A stretch of 64,000 nucleotides of DNA from Pseudomonas sp. Bc-h (lineage in GTDB: Bacteria > Pseudomonadota > Gammaproteobacteria > Pseudomonadales > Pseudomonadaceae), in NCBI RefSeq assembly GCF_002080045.1, contig NZ_MUIN01000010.1:215516-279515 (forward strand). The letters are read 5' to 3'. A program made the position numbers and the translations under genes. Below are positions 41,552 to 51,148 of this stretch, in pieces; positions within the stretch are counted from its first letter, which is position 1; every line of letters starts with the position of its first letter. The notes below the pieces were generated by a model. That model saw only the letters and a list, made by a program, of their open reading frames with translations. It ran no database searches and was not told the origin of the DNA.

Positions 41552-42634
41552 ATGAGTGCCATTCACATCAACTCCCCGGTCCTGACGATCAAGGCTGGCG
41601 TCCGAGCCATGACGCGGATTCGCGAGCGAGGCCTGGCGCCGGCTGACGTTGGCATCATCCCCGGCGCGGCGGGTGGTCCCAAGGCATTGGGCATTCAGGG
41701 GTTGGACTTGGCGCTGTTCGGCGAATGGCTGCCCCGCGCCGAACGTGAACGCTCGTTGATCGGTGCGTCCATCGGCTCCTGGCGCTTCGCCAGTGCCTGC
41801 CTGCCCAATCCGGTAGAGGGCCTTGAACTGCTCGGCAAGCTGTACAACGAGCAGAGCTTCGCCAAGGGCGTGACCATGGCCGAAGTCAGCCGCAGTTGCG
41901 TGAAGATGCTTGACGACCTGCTTCAGGGCCGCGATGCGAGCGTGTTGAACAACCCGCATTACCGACTGAATATCTTGATCGTCAAAAGCCATGGCCTGCT
42001 TGCGCTGGATCATCGTGGCGGCTTGGGTCTGGGCCTTGGATCGGTGATTGCCAACAACCTGATCGGGCGTGCCCGGCTGTCGCGGCATTTCGAACGGCTG
42101 ATCATGCACGACGCCCGGCTGGCCCCGCCTCTTTCGGCTCTCACGGACTTTCCGTCCCGCTGCCTGCACCTCGACACCTCCAATCTGCGCCAGGCCTTGC
42201 TGGCGTCCGGTTCGATCCCGATGGTGATGCAGGGCGTGATGGACATTCCAGGCGTCGGGCCGGGTACCTTCCGCGACGGCGGCTTGCTGGATTACCACCT
42301 GGACCTGCCCTACAGCGGCAGCGATATCGTGCTTTACCCGCATTTCACCGACAAAATCATCCCCGGCTGGTTCGACAAGACTCTGCCCTGGCGGCGCGGC
42401 GAGCCTGGCCGGCTGCAGGACGTTTTGCTGCTCGCGCCGTCGCGGGAATACCTGTCGACGCTGCCGTTCGGCAAGCTGCCGGACCGCAGCGATTTCAAGC
42501 GTTTCGTGGGCAAAGACAAAGAGCGTCAAACCTACTGGCGCAAGGCGATGGAAAACAGCCGGCGGCTTGGCGATGAGTTCATCGAGCTGGTAGATACGGG
42601 CCGCCTGGCCGAGCGACTGATACCTTTGGCTTAA
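41552..42634 (+). CDS. Patatin-like phospholipase family protein
   Basis: The 360-residue protein has patatin features: a glycine-rich oxyanion stretch (PGAAGGPKALG near 38-48), the nucleophile elbow GASIGSWR (GxSxG, Ser near 74), and a DGG motif (FRDGGLLDYH, near 243-252) supplying the dyad Asp. CAGGAG precedes the ATG. It has no signal peptide. The substrate is unknown. It is divergent from the PepSY operon and lies 105 bases before queD. Confidence 0.78.
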   Translation: MSAIHINSPVLTIKAGVRAMTRIRERGLAPADVGIIPGAAGGPKALGIQGLDLALFGEWLPRAERERSLIGASIGSWRFASACLPNPVEGLELLGKLYNEQSFAKGVTMAEVSRSCVKMLDDLLQGRDASVLNNPHYRLNILIVKSHGLLALDHRGGLGLGLGSVIANNLIGRARLSRHFERLIMHDARLAPPLSALTDFPSRCLHLDTSNLRQALLASGSIPMVMQGVMDIPGVGPGTFRDGGLLDYHLDLPYSGSDIVLYPHFTDKIIPGWFDKTLPWRRGEPGRLQDVLLLAPSREYLSTLPFGKLPDRSDFKRFVGKDKERQTYWRKAMENSRRLGDEFIELVDTGRLAERLIPLA

Positions 42635-42739
42635 CCATCGAGTCAGGTTCTGGCTGTGCTTGGGCAAACCATTGCTGGTAAACTCGCTGCCTGCATTTTT
42701 TCGCCCAGGCGATCGCCACCTTTCAAGGCTCTCAATACC

Positions 42740-43096
42740 GTGGAAATCTTCAAGGAATTTACGTTCGAATCCGCTCATCGTCTTCCTCACGTTCCGGAAG
42801 GCCACAAGTGCGGCCGTCTGCATGGCCACTCTTTCCGGGTGGCGATCTATCTGCAAGGCGAGCCGGATCCGCATACCGGCTGGATTCGCGATTTCTCCGA
42901 GATCAAGACCATCTTCAAGCCGCTTTACGAGCGTCTGGACCACAATTACCTGAACGACATCCCTGGCCTGGAAAACCCGACCAGCGAAGTCTTGGTCAAG
43001 TGGATCTGGAATGAGCTCAAACCGCTGCTGCCTGAACTGTCGGCCATTCGCATCCACGAGACCTGCACCAGCGGTTGTGTTTATCGCGGTGATTGA
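42740..43096 (+). CDS. queD: 6-carboxy-5,6,7,8-tetrahydropterin synthase QueD
   Basis: QueD makes the pterin intermediate of queuosine and preQ0 synthesis from 7,8-dihydroneopterin triphosphate. The 118-residue protein starts with GTG (VEIFKEFTFESAHRLP) and shows zinc ligands His in FESAHRLP and HGHSF, the catalytic Cys in HKCGRLHGH, and the C-terminal HETCTSGCVYRG. A longer frame from 42656 is rejected because the GTG start gives the exact family length. Confidence 0.95.
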   Translation: MEIFKEFTFESAHRLPHVPEGHKCGRLHGHSFRVAIYLQGEPDPHTGWIRDFSEIKTIFKPLYERLDHNYLNDIPGLENPTSEVLVKWIWNELKPLLPELSAIRIHETCTSGCVYRGD

Positions 43097-43112
43097 TGGG
43101 TATGGGATCTGC

Positions 43113-43141
43113 AAAAAACCACCTTCGCGGTGGTTTTTTTT
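43113..43141. terminator. Bidirectional terminator between queD and the omptin gene
   Basis: AAAAAACCACC, TTCG-type loop and GGTGG followed by eight or more T's; A's and T's flank both sides, so it can serve both convergent genes. Confidence 0.88.
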
Positions 43142-43159
43142 TGGCCCGGAGAAATGCGA

Positions 43160-44119
43160 TCAGAAACGGTAATTCAGCGCCAGGCTGGACAACACCGTTC
43201 TGCTCGATTGCCCACCGGATTTGCCGCTGTAGTGGGTGCGCTCGCCACTCTCCAGATCCTTGACCCGCGTGCTGCCGCTGGACTCGCCATACATTTGATA
43301 ATCGACCCCCGCCTTGACCGAGAACTGCGGATGGAAACGGTACGACAGCCCCAGCGCCAGACTTTGCATCCGTCCTCGATTGCCGTTATTGCCGGTAAAT
43401 GTCAGGTCACGTAGATGGTGCTGGTCGTAGTCTCTGGCCTTGACCCATTGGCTGTACTTGAAGCGGCTTTCCAGCGTCCAGTTGCGATAGTTGTAGATGC
43501 CCACCAGTCCAACATAGGGTGTTTCGTAGGTTTGGCGGTAGGTGATGCCTTTCAAACCATCAGGGATGGTCCCGGAGATGTCCCGATAGCCGTCGTCTGA
43601 AGAGTAAAGGTAGCTACCGCCCCGGGCCTCCCATTCGAACTGGCTGCGCTGGTAACCCAGCACGACGCCCAGCGCCAGCTCATCGCGCTTCAGGGCCCAT
43701 GCCGTCGCTGCAAAATCCGCCTGCCACGCCTGCTTGATTCGCGTATCCGGATGATCGGATCGGTGCGTCCAGTCTGCATCGTCGTCAAACCAGTCGTAGT
43801 CTTTCATGTGCCCGTCGCCCTTCGCGACCTGCGTCCAACCGCTTGCGTCCAGCGACAGCCAGTCCAGTGGCTGGTAGCTCAGACCCAGGTGCAGCGTGGG
43901 CACCTGCTTGATGTCCCAGTTCAATTGGCTGATCTTCCTGCCACCTTCGTCGACGTCGTAGACTTTTTCCTGCGACTGGCCGTTCAACAACCCGACACCC
44001 AGGCTCACCCCCACACTTCCCAGCTGGAACCGCTGTTCATCTGTCGTCTGTGCACGCGCGACCGCTTCCTGCCCGAAAGCAAAGAGCCCAAGCATCACCA
44101 GCGTTTTCCGTCCCTTCAT
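43160..44119 (-). CDS. Omptin family outer-membrane protease
   Basis: Omptins are ten-stranded outer-membrane barrels that cleave between basic residues; OmpT and Pla are the models. From the ATG at 44119 (GGAG upstream) the product has 319 residues with a signal peptide ending near ARA. The catalytic Asp pair is visible in MKDYDWFDDD near residue 108 (DxD), followed by the typical WTHRSDHPDT motif. The second dyad Asp-x-His is in ARDYDQHHLRDLTF near residue 248. The protein ends with an aromatic C-terminus (LALNYRF), the outer-membrane sorting signal. The frame extends 36 codons upstream, but that part is not a signal sequence. Confidence 0.87.
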   Translation of the reverse strand: MKGRKTLVMLGLFAFGQEAVARAQTTDEQRFQLGSVGVSLGVGLLNGQSQEKVYDVDEGGRKISQLNWDIKQVPTLHLGLSYQPLDWLSLDASGWTQVAKGDGHMKDYDWFDDDADWTHRSDHPDTRIKQAWQADFAATAWALKRDELALGVVLGYQRSQFEWEARGGSYLYSSDDGYRDISGTIPDGLKGITYRQTYETPYVGLVGIYNYRNWTLESRFKYSQWVKARDYDQHHLRDLTFTGNNGNRGRMQSLALGLSYRFHPQFSVKAGVDYQMYGESSGSTRVKDLESGERTHYSGKSGGQSSRTVLSSLALNYRF

Positions 44120-44457
44120 CGACCACTCCACATCGTTCATTCGAGGATGCGCCGGGCATTTGAATACCTCGGCAAGCGGCGAAAGGATGAAGCTTGATGA
44201 AGGATGTTTCTGCCAGACCACTCCCATTGATACGCGTGAAAACCAGAAGATCGACTGTGGACACGTCCTACAAAGAGCAGTGACGCCACGATTGACAATC
44301 GATATAGGGAACAGGCAGCAGAAATCTGTTTGTCCGATTGCCAGGTCAAATCAGCATCCAGACACGCCGCAACCTTGTAGCAATGGCTAACCCTGAAGGG
44401 ACAAAAAAAGGGCCATCCGCTCTCACGGACAGCCCTTCATTCAACCGCCTGGCTGAT
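44120..44457. other. Intergenic region between pepN and the omptin gene
   Basis: Both flanking genes are on the minus strand, so this 338-base gap holds the pepN terminator (44400-44440) and the omptin promoter. I see no recognisable operator or coding sequence. Confidence 0.5.
44400..44440 (-). terminator. Rho-independent terminator of pepN
   Basis: On the minus strand GGGCTGTCCG, a GTGAGAG loop region, CGGATGGCCC and seven T's lie just past the pepN stop. The stem has an internal mismatch. Confidence 0.75.
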
Positions 44458-47121
44458 TTATGCCAAGCTTTTGCTCACCACCTCAAACACATCCGGCGAC
44501 AGCTGGCCGGAGGCGCGGATGCGCTCCAGTTCGCCTTTCATCAGCGCCTGACGCTTGTCGTCGTATTTGCGCCAGCGGGTCAGCGGCGCCAGTTGGCGCG
44601 AGGCGATCTGCGGGTTGAAGCCGTTCAGTTCAATGACCAGATCGGCCAGGAAGCGATAGCCTGAACCATCGGCCGCATGGAAGTTGATCAGGTTCTGCCC
44701 GGCGAATGCACCGATCAGCGCGCGAACCTTGTTCGGGTTCTTCATGGTGAATGCTGGATGCTGCATCAGCGCCTTCACACGCTCAAGACCGCCAGGCAAG
44801 GTGCTGCCAGCCTGTACGCTGAACCATTGATCCATGACCAGCGCGTTGTCCTTGAAGTTCTCGGCGAACACCTCGAGCGCCTTGGCTTTCTCGTCCTCGA
44901 AAGGCGAGTTGACCAACACCGCAAGCGCGGTCAGGCGCTCGGTCATGTTGTCGGCCGCATCGAACTGCTCGATGGCAGCGGCCAGCACGTCCGGCTTCTG
45001 GGTCAGCATCAGGTAAGACAGCGCAATGTTCTGCAGCGCGCGACGGGCGAAGTGCTCAGACTCCGCCACGTAAGCGGTCTGTTTCGACAGCTCGCGGTTG
45101 GTCTGATAACGCTTCCACAGCGCATCGCTCAGGCTGTTGGCCAGTTGCTGACGGGCAAACTCACGGGCCGCGTGGATGGCGTCGACGTCTGCCACTTCGC
45201 TAATTTCGGTGAGGTACGCCTCGCCCGGCAGCGACAGCATTTCCGCGACCATCGCCTGGTCCAGGCTTTCATCCGCCAGCACAGTGCCCAGCGCGGTAAT
45301 CAGACGCTGATCCATGACCAGCTTCTCGCCCTTCTGATGCTGAGCGATCAGCTCCTGCAATACCTGAACCGACAGTTGCTGGCCGGCGTCCCAACGGTTG
45401 AAGCCGTCGGTATCGTGCTGCATCAGGAACATCAGCTGATCGCGGTTGTACGGGAAGCTCAGTTTCACTGGCGCGGAGAAGCCACGCAGCAGCGATGGCA
45501 GCGGCTGTTCGGCGACATCGACGAAGGTGAAGCTGTGCTCGGCTTCGGTGACCGAAATCACGCGAGAGGCGCCGGATGCTGCGGATTCGCCTTGCAGGCG
45601 CAGAGGAATTTCCTTGCCTTGCTTGTCCAGCAGGCCCAGCGAAACCGGAATCACGAAAGGCTTTTTCTCTTCGCCCGGCTGCCCCGGCGTGGTCGGCGCG
45701 CTCTGACGGAAAGTCAGGGTGTAGGTTTTAGCCCCAGCGTCGTAGGACTCGCTGACTGCCAGACGTGGCGTACCGGCTTGGGAGTACCAGCGCTTGAACT
45801 GAGTCAGATCAACACCGTTGGCATCTTCCATGGCCTTGACGAAGTCGTCGCAGGTCACGGCCTGGCCGTCATGGCGTTCGAAATACAAGTCACTGCCTTT
45901 GCGGAAACCGTCGGCGCCCAGCAAGGTGTGGATCATGCCGACCACTTCCGAGCCCTTTTCGTACACGGTCAGGGTGTAGAAGTTGGAGATCTCGATGAAG
46001 CTGTCCGGGCGCACGGCATGGGCCATGGGGCCTGCATCTTCAGCGAACTGATGGGTACGCAGGTAGGCGACATCCTGGATGCGCTTGACGGTCGCCGAGT
46101 TCATGTCGGCCGAGAAGCCGGAGTCGCGGAAAACCGTGAAGCCTTCCTTGAGCGACAGCTGGAACCAGTCGCGGCAGGTCACGCGGTTGCCCGACCAGTT
46201 GTGGAAGTACTCGTGGGCAACGATGGCTTCGACACGCTGGTGCGCGGCGTCGGTCGCGGTTTCGGCGCGGGCCAGCACGGCGCTGGAGTTGAAGATGTTG
46301 AGGCCCTTGTTCTCCATGGCGCCCATGTTGAAGTCGTTCACGGCCACGATCATGAAGATGTCCAGATCGTATTCACGGCCATAGACCTCTTCGTCCCAGC
46401 GCATGGATTTCTTCAGGCTGTCCATGGCGTGCTGGCATTTGTCGATGTTTTCCTGCTCGACGTAAATGCGCAGCGTCACCTTGCGCTCGGTCATGGTGAC
46501 GAAGGTGTCTTCGATGCACCAGAGGTCACCGGCCACCAGCGCGAACAGGTAGGCAGGCTTCTTGAACGGGTCTTCCCAGGTGATCCAGTGGCGACCGTTT
46601 TCAGAAGGACCCGCTTCAATCGGATTGCCGTTGGACAGCAGGATCGGGAAGTCCTGCTTGCTGGCGATCACCGTGGTGGTGAACGTGCTCATCACGTCCG
46701 GGCGGTCGAGGTAATAGGTGATCTTGCGAAAGCCCTCGGCCTCGCACTGGGTGCAGAACATGCCGCTGGACTTGTACAGGCCTTCCAGCGCGGTGTTGGT
46801 TTCCGGGTGGATCTTCACGCTGGTGTCCAGGGTGAAGGTTTCGGATTTTGGCTGGACGGTGAGGCTGTCCGGGGTCAGCTCGTAATCACTGGCGGTCAGG
46901 TCGACATCGGCCAGCTTGACCGACAACAGCTCAAGCAATTGCCCGTCGAGCACCAGCGGCGGCAAGCCGGCACCACGGGCCGGGTTGCGGCGCATGACCA
47001 GTTGCGCGTGGACCAGCGAGTGGTCGTCGAACAATTCGAATGTCAGGTGCGTCTCGTCAATGAGGTACTCAGGCGCCTGATAATCCTTCAGGTAAATCAT
47101 TTTCGGCTGTTCGGTGCGCAT
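44458..47121 (-). CDS. pepN: Aminopeptidase N (M1 family)
   Basis: PepN is the broad cytoplasmic zinc aminopeptidase that finishes peptide breakdown after Clp and other proteases. The 887-residue protein has the exopeptidase motif GAMENKGLNIF near 268-278, zinc site HEYFHNWSGNRVTC near 304-317 (HExxH, with the third Glu in LKEGFTVFRD), and the usual four-domain length. AAGGAC precedes the start. Confidence 0.98.
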   Translation of the reverse strand: MRTEQPKMIYLKDYQAPEYLIDETHLTFELFDDHSLVHAQLVMRRNPARGAGLPPLVLDGQLLELLSVKLADVDLTASDYELTPDSLTVQPKSETFTLDTSVKIHPETNTALEGLYKSSGMFCTQCEAEGFRKITYYLDRPDVMSTFTTTVIASKQDFPILLSNGNPIEAGPSENGRHWITWEDPFKKPAYLFALVAGDLWCIEDTFVTMTERKVTLRIYVEQENIDKCQHAMDSLKKSMRWDEEVYGREYDLDIFMIVAVNDFNMGAMENKGLNIFNSSAVLARAETATDAAHQRVEAIVAHEYFHNWSGNRVTCRDWFQLSLKEGFTVFRDSGFSADMNSATVKRIQDVAYLRTHQFAEDAGPMAHAVRPDSFIEISNFYTLTVYEKGSEVVGMIHTLLGADGFRKGSDLYFERHDGQAVTCDDFVKAMEDANGVDLTQFKRWYSQAGTPRLAVSESYDAGAKTYTLTFRQSAPTTPGQPGEEKKPFVIPVSLGLLDKQGKEIPLRLQGESAASGASRVISVTEAEHSFTFVDVAEQPLPSLLRGFSAPVKLSFPYNRDQLMFLMQHDTDGFNRWDAGQQLSVQVLQELIAQHQKGEKLVMDQRLITALGTVLADESLDQAMVAEMLSLPGEAYLTEISEVADVDAIHAAREFARQQLANSLSDALWKRYQTNRELSKQTAYVAESEHFARRALQNIALSYLMLTQKPDVLAAAIEQFDAADNMTERLTALAVLVNSPFEDEKAKALEVFAENFKDNALVMDQWFSVQAGSTLPGGLERVKALMQHPAFTMKNPNKVRALIGAFAGQNLINFHAADGSGYRFLADLVIELNGFNPQIASRQLAPLTRWRKYDDKRQALMKGELERIRASGQLSPDVFEVVSKSLA

Positions 47122-47167
47122 GATTCTGTCCTTATTCGTTTGCTAATACATAGCTGCCAATACACGG

Positions 47168-47998
47168 CTACTGGTGCACGGCGAGCTGATAGGCCGTGTA
47201 TTTGCGGATGTTGATCACGCCGGTATCGAAGATCAGATACTGACCCTTGATACCCAACAAGGTGCCTTCGGCGATCGGGTCCTTGTCCAGATTGAAGCTG
47301 ACGATCTTGGTCGGATACGCCTCGACCGGGTACTGAATCTCGATGGGTGCAACGTCGCTCAGCAGCTGGATCGCTTGCAGACCGAAGCGCTCTTGCAGTC
47401 CGGCCAGACCTTCGGCGCAGGACTCGAACAATTGCTGACGAATGGCCGCCAGGTCAACCGCTGGCGCATCGCCCTTTAGCAGTGCGCGCCAGTTGGTGCG
47501 GTCGGCGACCTGGCTGCGGAACAGATCTTCGACGAAGCCCGACTGCTGACGCGTAGCGACGCGCACGATGGGCAGCGCCTGGCTCGCACCCTGATCCAGC
47601 CAGCGGGTAGGCAACTGAGTGGCGCGGGTGATGCCGACTTTCACGCCCGACGAGTTCGCCAGATAGACGATGTGGTCGGTCATGCAGAACTGCTCGCCCC
47701 ACGACGGATCACGGCAAGTGCCGTGTTCGTGGTGGCATTTTTCCGGGCTCATGATGCACACGTCGCACTGGGCCAGCTTCTGCATGCAAGGGTAGCAATA
47801 GCCCTGGCTGAAGCTGGTCTTGGTCCGGCGGCCGCAGTGGCTGCAATGGATGGCGCCCAGGTACTCAAGGCGTACGGTCTTGCCGATCAGCGGGTTGACC
47901 GGAATTTCCGCGTCACCCAAACGAAAAGCATATTCAACCCGCGTGGCATCGAGCCGCGCGGACATCTTGTTGACGGAGCCGCGACCAATCTCGATCAA
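47168..47998 (-). CDS. DUF2797 family protein, cysteine-rich with a GIY-YIG-like segment
   Basis: Using a TTG start whose TTGA overlaps the stop of the DUF1315 gene, the product has 276 residues; later ATGs are possible. Near residues 45-105 is a Cys/His cluster (CSHCGRRT, YCYPCMQK, CDVC, EKCHHEHGTC, QFCMTDH) fit for one or two zinc or Fe-S sites. This is followed by HIVYLANSSGVKVGITR, QLPTRWLDQGA and SGFVEDLF, which resemble the core of GIY-YIG/T5orf172 domains. The conserved family has no assigned function that I know. Gene order beside pepN is conserved in pseudomonads. Confidence 0.82.
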   Translation of the reverse strand: MIEIGRGSVNKMSARLDATRVEYAFRLGDAEIPVNPLIGKTVRLEYLGAIHCSHCGRRTKTSFSQGYCYPCMQKLAQCDVCIMSPEKCHHEHGTCRDPSWGEQFCMTDHIVYLANSSGVKVGITRATQLPTRWLDQGASQALPIVRVATRQQSGFVEDLFRSQVADRTNWRALLKGDAPAVDLAAIRQQLFESCAEGLAGLQERFGLQAIQLLSDVAPIEIQYPVEAYPTKIVSFNLDKDPIAEGTLLGIKGQYLIFDTGVINIRKYTAYQLAVHQ

Positions 47999-48255
47999 TG
48001 GATGGCATCCGACTTGAACAGAATGTTTGGCACCGGTGCCGACTTGGACGCGCACTCCTGCGGGCCCATGTAACCGATGCGTTGTTCTTCTGGCACGTTG
48101 CGCACTTCCCAGGCGATCAGCGCCTGCAGCGACAGCTCGCGTTGTTCCTGAGTCAGCTTGCGGCCGTCGGACCACTTGCCGATTTCCACGGCCAGTTTCA
48201 GGCTCTCGTAGATGTCCGGGGTGATGTTTTCGATCATTTCAACAAATGAGGACAT
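47995..48255 (-). CDS. DUF1315 (YeaC-like) family protein
   Basis: The 86-residue acidic helical protein (MSSFVEMIENITPDIYESLK at the start, then KLTQEQRELSLQALIAWE) matches the YeaC/DUF1315 family; function unknown. It is translationally coupled to the DUF2797 gene by a TTGA overlap, so the two form an operon and may act together. Confidence 0.83.
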   Translation of the reverse strand: MSSFVEMIENITPDIYESLKLAVEIGKWSDGRKLTQEQRELSLQALIAWEVRNVPEEQRIGYMGPQECASKSAPVPNILFKSDAIH

Positions 48256-48284
48256 GGGGCTCTCCCAGAATTAAGCGGGCAATT

Positions 48285-49157
48285 TTAATGTTTACGGCGA
48301 GCTAATGCACCGCCCACAAGACCTGTTGCACAACCGATGATCAGTCCGCCGACATGCGCCCCGTTGGCGATTTCGCCGAAGCCCAGCAGGCCGATCACGC
48401 CGGACATGCACACCGCCAGCCAGACCAGCATCATCACCAGCACGCCACGCGGCAGGCGATAGATGGGGTTGGGCGCCAGCATTTGAAAGATCCAGCAGTG
48501 ACCGAGCAAGGCATACAGCACACCGGACAGCCCACCGAACAGGCTCGGGCCGCTCCAGAAATACTGGCCGTAATTGGAGAACGCAGCGAAGGCTAGGGTC
48601 AGACCCAGCAGCTGCCAGCTGCCCTGACGCATTTCGATGCGCCGGCCAAGCTCCCAGAACCACAGGGCGTTCATCACCAGGTGCAGCACGCCGAAGTGGA
48701 TGAACATCGGCGAGACGACACGCCACCACTGCCCCGCCGCCAGCGAGACCTCGACGGGGGTGAACATGACGTAATCGCCACTGACGCGAAAATCATTGAA
48801 GGTCAGCCAGCTCAAGGCATCGTAGTTATCGCCAAGCAGAGTCACGCCCGAGACGATCAGACATAGCAGCAAAATGATGCTGGTCACCGGACTGCTGCGC
48901 ACCTGCACCAACGGACTCGGCCGGGTCAGCGCCACGACTTCACGGCCGGGCGGCAACTGAGCGGTGGGATCGCCCTGCGGGTATTGCTGATACAACTGAC
49001 GAATGTCGTCGGCCAGTTGCGGCGCATTCGGCACCCAAAGCACTTGCTCGCCTGCCTCTTCGCTGACCCGATGGGGCACGTTGAGGCGGCGCAGCAACTC
49101 GACGAAGCCGCTCAGATCGGTGTTCAGCGGCAAACGTAATACGGCAACCGGATTCAT
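48285..49157 (-). CDS. glpG: Rhomboid intramembrane serine protease (GlpG-like)
   Basis: The 290-residue protein has a cytoplasmic N-terminal domain of about 90 residues as in GlpG, then six or more membrane helices. The catalytic serine is in FGGLSGVLYALLGH (GLSG near 202-205) and the catalytic histidine in NGAHVGGLI near 266. The HxxxN-type loop HFGVLHLVMNALWFWELG is also present. It overlaps the phosphoesterase gene upstream by 4 bases. Confidence 0.93.
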   Translation of the reverse strand: MNPVAVLRLPLNTDLSGFVELLRRLNVPHRVSEEAGEQVLWVPNAPQLADDIRQLYQQYPQGDPTAQLPPGREVVALTRPSPLVQVRSSPVTSIILLLCLIVSGVTLLGDNYDALSWLTFNDFRVSGDYVMFTPVEVSLAAGQWWRVVSPMFIHFGVLHLVMNALWFWELGRRIEMRQGSWQLLGLTLAFAAFSNYGQYFWSGPSLFGGLSGVLYALLGHCWIFQMLAPNPIYRLPRGVLVMMLVWLAVCMSGVIGLLGFGEIANGAHVGGLIIGCATGLVGGALARRKH

Positions 49158-50125
49158 TTGGCGACCTCCGGCCGGGTGACATCGACCCAGACGAACTTGC
49201 CCGGATCGATCTGCGTTTCCTGATCCAGTCGATAGGCCACCAGCTTGCCGTAGAGCACCGCGCTGTAATCCAGGCAGGCCAGGTTCGGACGAATCGCCGC
49301 TGGAATCCCGCTGCGCCAGTAATGGCCGACGAACAACAACGGCTCATCGACGCCATAGCGCAGCAAGGCGCCTTTTTCACTGTCGGACAGCGGCCGCTTG
49401 GCCACCGGCTCCGGCAGCGCGTCCGGCTGGAACACCACATCGCCGTAGGTCTGTGGGTCGTCTTCCCAGAATTTGGTGCGAAAGGATTCCCGTGTAAGGC
49501 CGTCGCCACCGGTCAGGGTCATGCCGTGGGGCAAGCGCATGTCGGTGCCGCGCAACAGACGGTCGAACACCGCGCTGGCGAAACTGCCCGGTACGGCCGA
49601 GGCCTGGACGAAATGCTGGTCGATGCGGCCATCGCCGTGAGCGCTGCGCAGCGGCTCGATCAGGCTGGCATCCCAACAGGCGTGAACCAGCCGGAAACGT
49701 TCGGCGTCGATGAACAACGGCAGCTCGTAAAACCAGTTGAGGAAGTCTTTCCAGTCGCCGGGATGCTGTTCGAACTGCGCCAGCGTTTCGCCGAGCAATC
49801 GGGCATGACGAGGCGTATGTTCGCGCACGAACTGCTTGCCACTGTCCGGCGGCGCAGGGGTGCTCCAGCCCAGGGCGTTGAATTCATGGTTGCCCATGAT
49901 GCAGAACGCCTGACCGGCCACGACCATGTCGTGAACGATGTGCAGCGCCTCGCGAATGCGCGGGCCGCGGTCGATGATGTCGCCCAAGAACAGGGCGATG
50001 CGTTCAGGGTGGCGCCAGACGCCCGCCTGAAAGCGATAACCAAGGGTGTCGAGTAAGTGCTCAAGGGTCTGGGCACATCCATGCACGTCACCGATCAGAT
50101 CGTAGCTACGCGCGGGATCGAGCAT
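49154..50125 (-). CDS. Calcineurin-like metallophosphoesterase
   Basis: The 323-residue protein shows the metal-binding motifs GDVHGC near 14, GDIIDRGP near 51 and GNHEFNALG near 83. The start is the ATG sharing one base with the nadK stop (TGATG), which supports coupled translation. Substrate is unknown; the layout resembles ApaH and PrpE-type phosphatases. Middle gene of nadK-phosphoesterase-glpG. Confidence 0.9.
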   Translation of the reverse strand: MLDPARSYDLIGDVHGCAQTLEHLLDTLGYRFQAGVWRHPERIALFLGDIIDRGPRIREALHIVHDMVVAGQAFCIMGNHEFNALGWSTPAPPDSGKQFVREHTPRHARLLGETLAQFEQHPGDWKDFLNWFYELPLFIDAERFRLVHACWDASLIEPLRSAHGDGRIDQHFVQASAVPGSFASAVFDRLLRGTDMRLPHGMTLTGGDGLTRESFRTKFWEDDPQTYGDVVFQPDALPEPVAKRPLSDSEKGALLRYGVDEPLLFVGHYWRSGIPAAIRPNLACLDYSAVLYGKLVAYRLDQETQIDPGKFVWVDVTRPEVAK

Positions 50126-51015
50126 CAGTCGCTCCCGCCGCCAAGCCGACTGCCCCAACCGAGTTTGGTCCGGCAGACTTCGTAATAGTTGTGATCGAGC
50201 GGGTGAATCAGACGCAGTTTCTGCGGTTTCTTCTTCACGGTCACGGTGTCACCCGGGGCGCAGGTGAAGTGGTTCTGTCCATCGCAGGAGACCTGTGGAT
50301 AAATCGTCATGTCCTTTGAGACAACGATTTTCAGCTCACTGTTGCCGTCGACGACAATTGGCCGACCAGACAGCGTATGCGGGTACATCGGCACGATGAC
50401 GATGGCGTCCAGTTTCGGGTGCATGATCGGGCCGCCCGCCGACAGCGCGTAGGCCGTGGAACCTGTAGGTGTGGCGACAATCAGGCCATCGGCCTTCTGG
50501 CTGCAGACGAACTGGCCATCGATGTAGATTTCGAATTCGATCATGCGCGTGGATTTGCCGGGGTGCAGCACCACGTCATTGAGTGCATCGCCCTGGCCGA
50601 TGGCTTCGCCGTGACGGCGGACTTCGGCCTGCAGCAGGAAGCGGTTTTCCACCAGATAGTGGCCGTCCAGCACCTCGGCAACCTTTACTTCCAGCTCGTC
50701 CGGGCGAATGTCGGTCAGAAAGCCCAGGCTGCCACGGTTGATACCGAGCACCGGCACATTGTGCTTGGCCAGCGCACGGGCTGCACCGAGCAGGCTGCCA
50801 TCACCGCCGACGACGATGACCATGTCGCAGACTTCGCCGAGCATCTTGCGCGAGGAGGTCTGCATGCCGTGGCCCGGAAGCACCTCGGCGATAGCGTCTT
50901 CGAGGATCACATGCAGGTGCCGCGACACCAGGAATTTCTTGAGTCGGCGGACGGTCTCCAGCACTTGGGAACTGCCAAGGCGACCAATGATGCCGATATT
51001 ACGAAATTGCTCCAT
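50125..51015 (-). CDS. nadK: NAD kinase
   Basis: NadK phosphorylates NAD to NADP. The 296-residue protein shows GGDGSLLGAARA near 71-82 (GGDG), the LTDIRPDE segment, and TPTGSTAYALSAGGP near 183-197. The ATG at 51015 has GGGAG ahead; an upstream 32-codon extension lacks family similarity. Confidence 0.97.
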   Translation of the reverse strand: MEQFRNIGIIGRLGSSQVLETVRRLKKFLVSRHLHVILEDAIAEVLPGHGMQTSSRKMLGEVCDMVIVVGGDGSLLGAARALAKHNVPVLGINRGSLGFLTDIRPDELEVKVAEVLDGHYLVENRFLLQAEVRRHGEAIGQGDALNDVVLHPGKSTRMIEFEIYIDGQFVCSQKADGLIVATPTGSTAYALSAGGPIMHPKLDAIVIVPMYPHTLSGRPIVVDGNSELKIVVSKDMTIYPQVSCDGQNHFTCAPGDTVTVKKKPQKLRLIHPLDHNYYEVCRTKLGWGSRLGGGSD

Positions 51016-51148
51016 GGGGCTCCCGCAGGGTTCATGCATGTAAAGAACGCGATTATGGGCGAAGGGGTGGGTAGCGGCAAACCGGCAAGTGATACTGCAC
51101 TGATATCTCATGGCGGTTGAGCATGAATTAGCGACTTGCCCCTGACCC

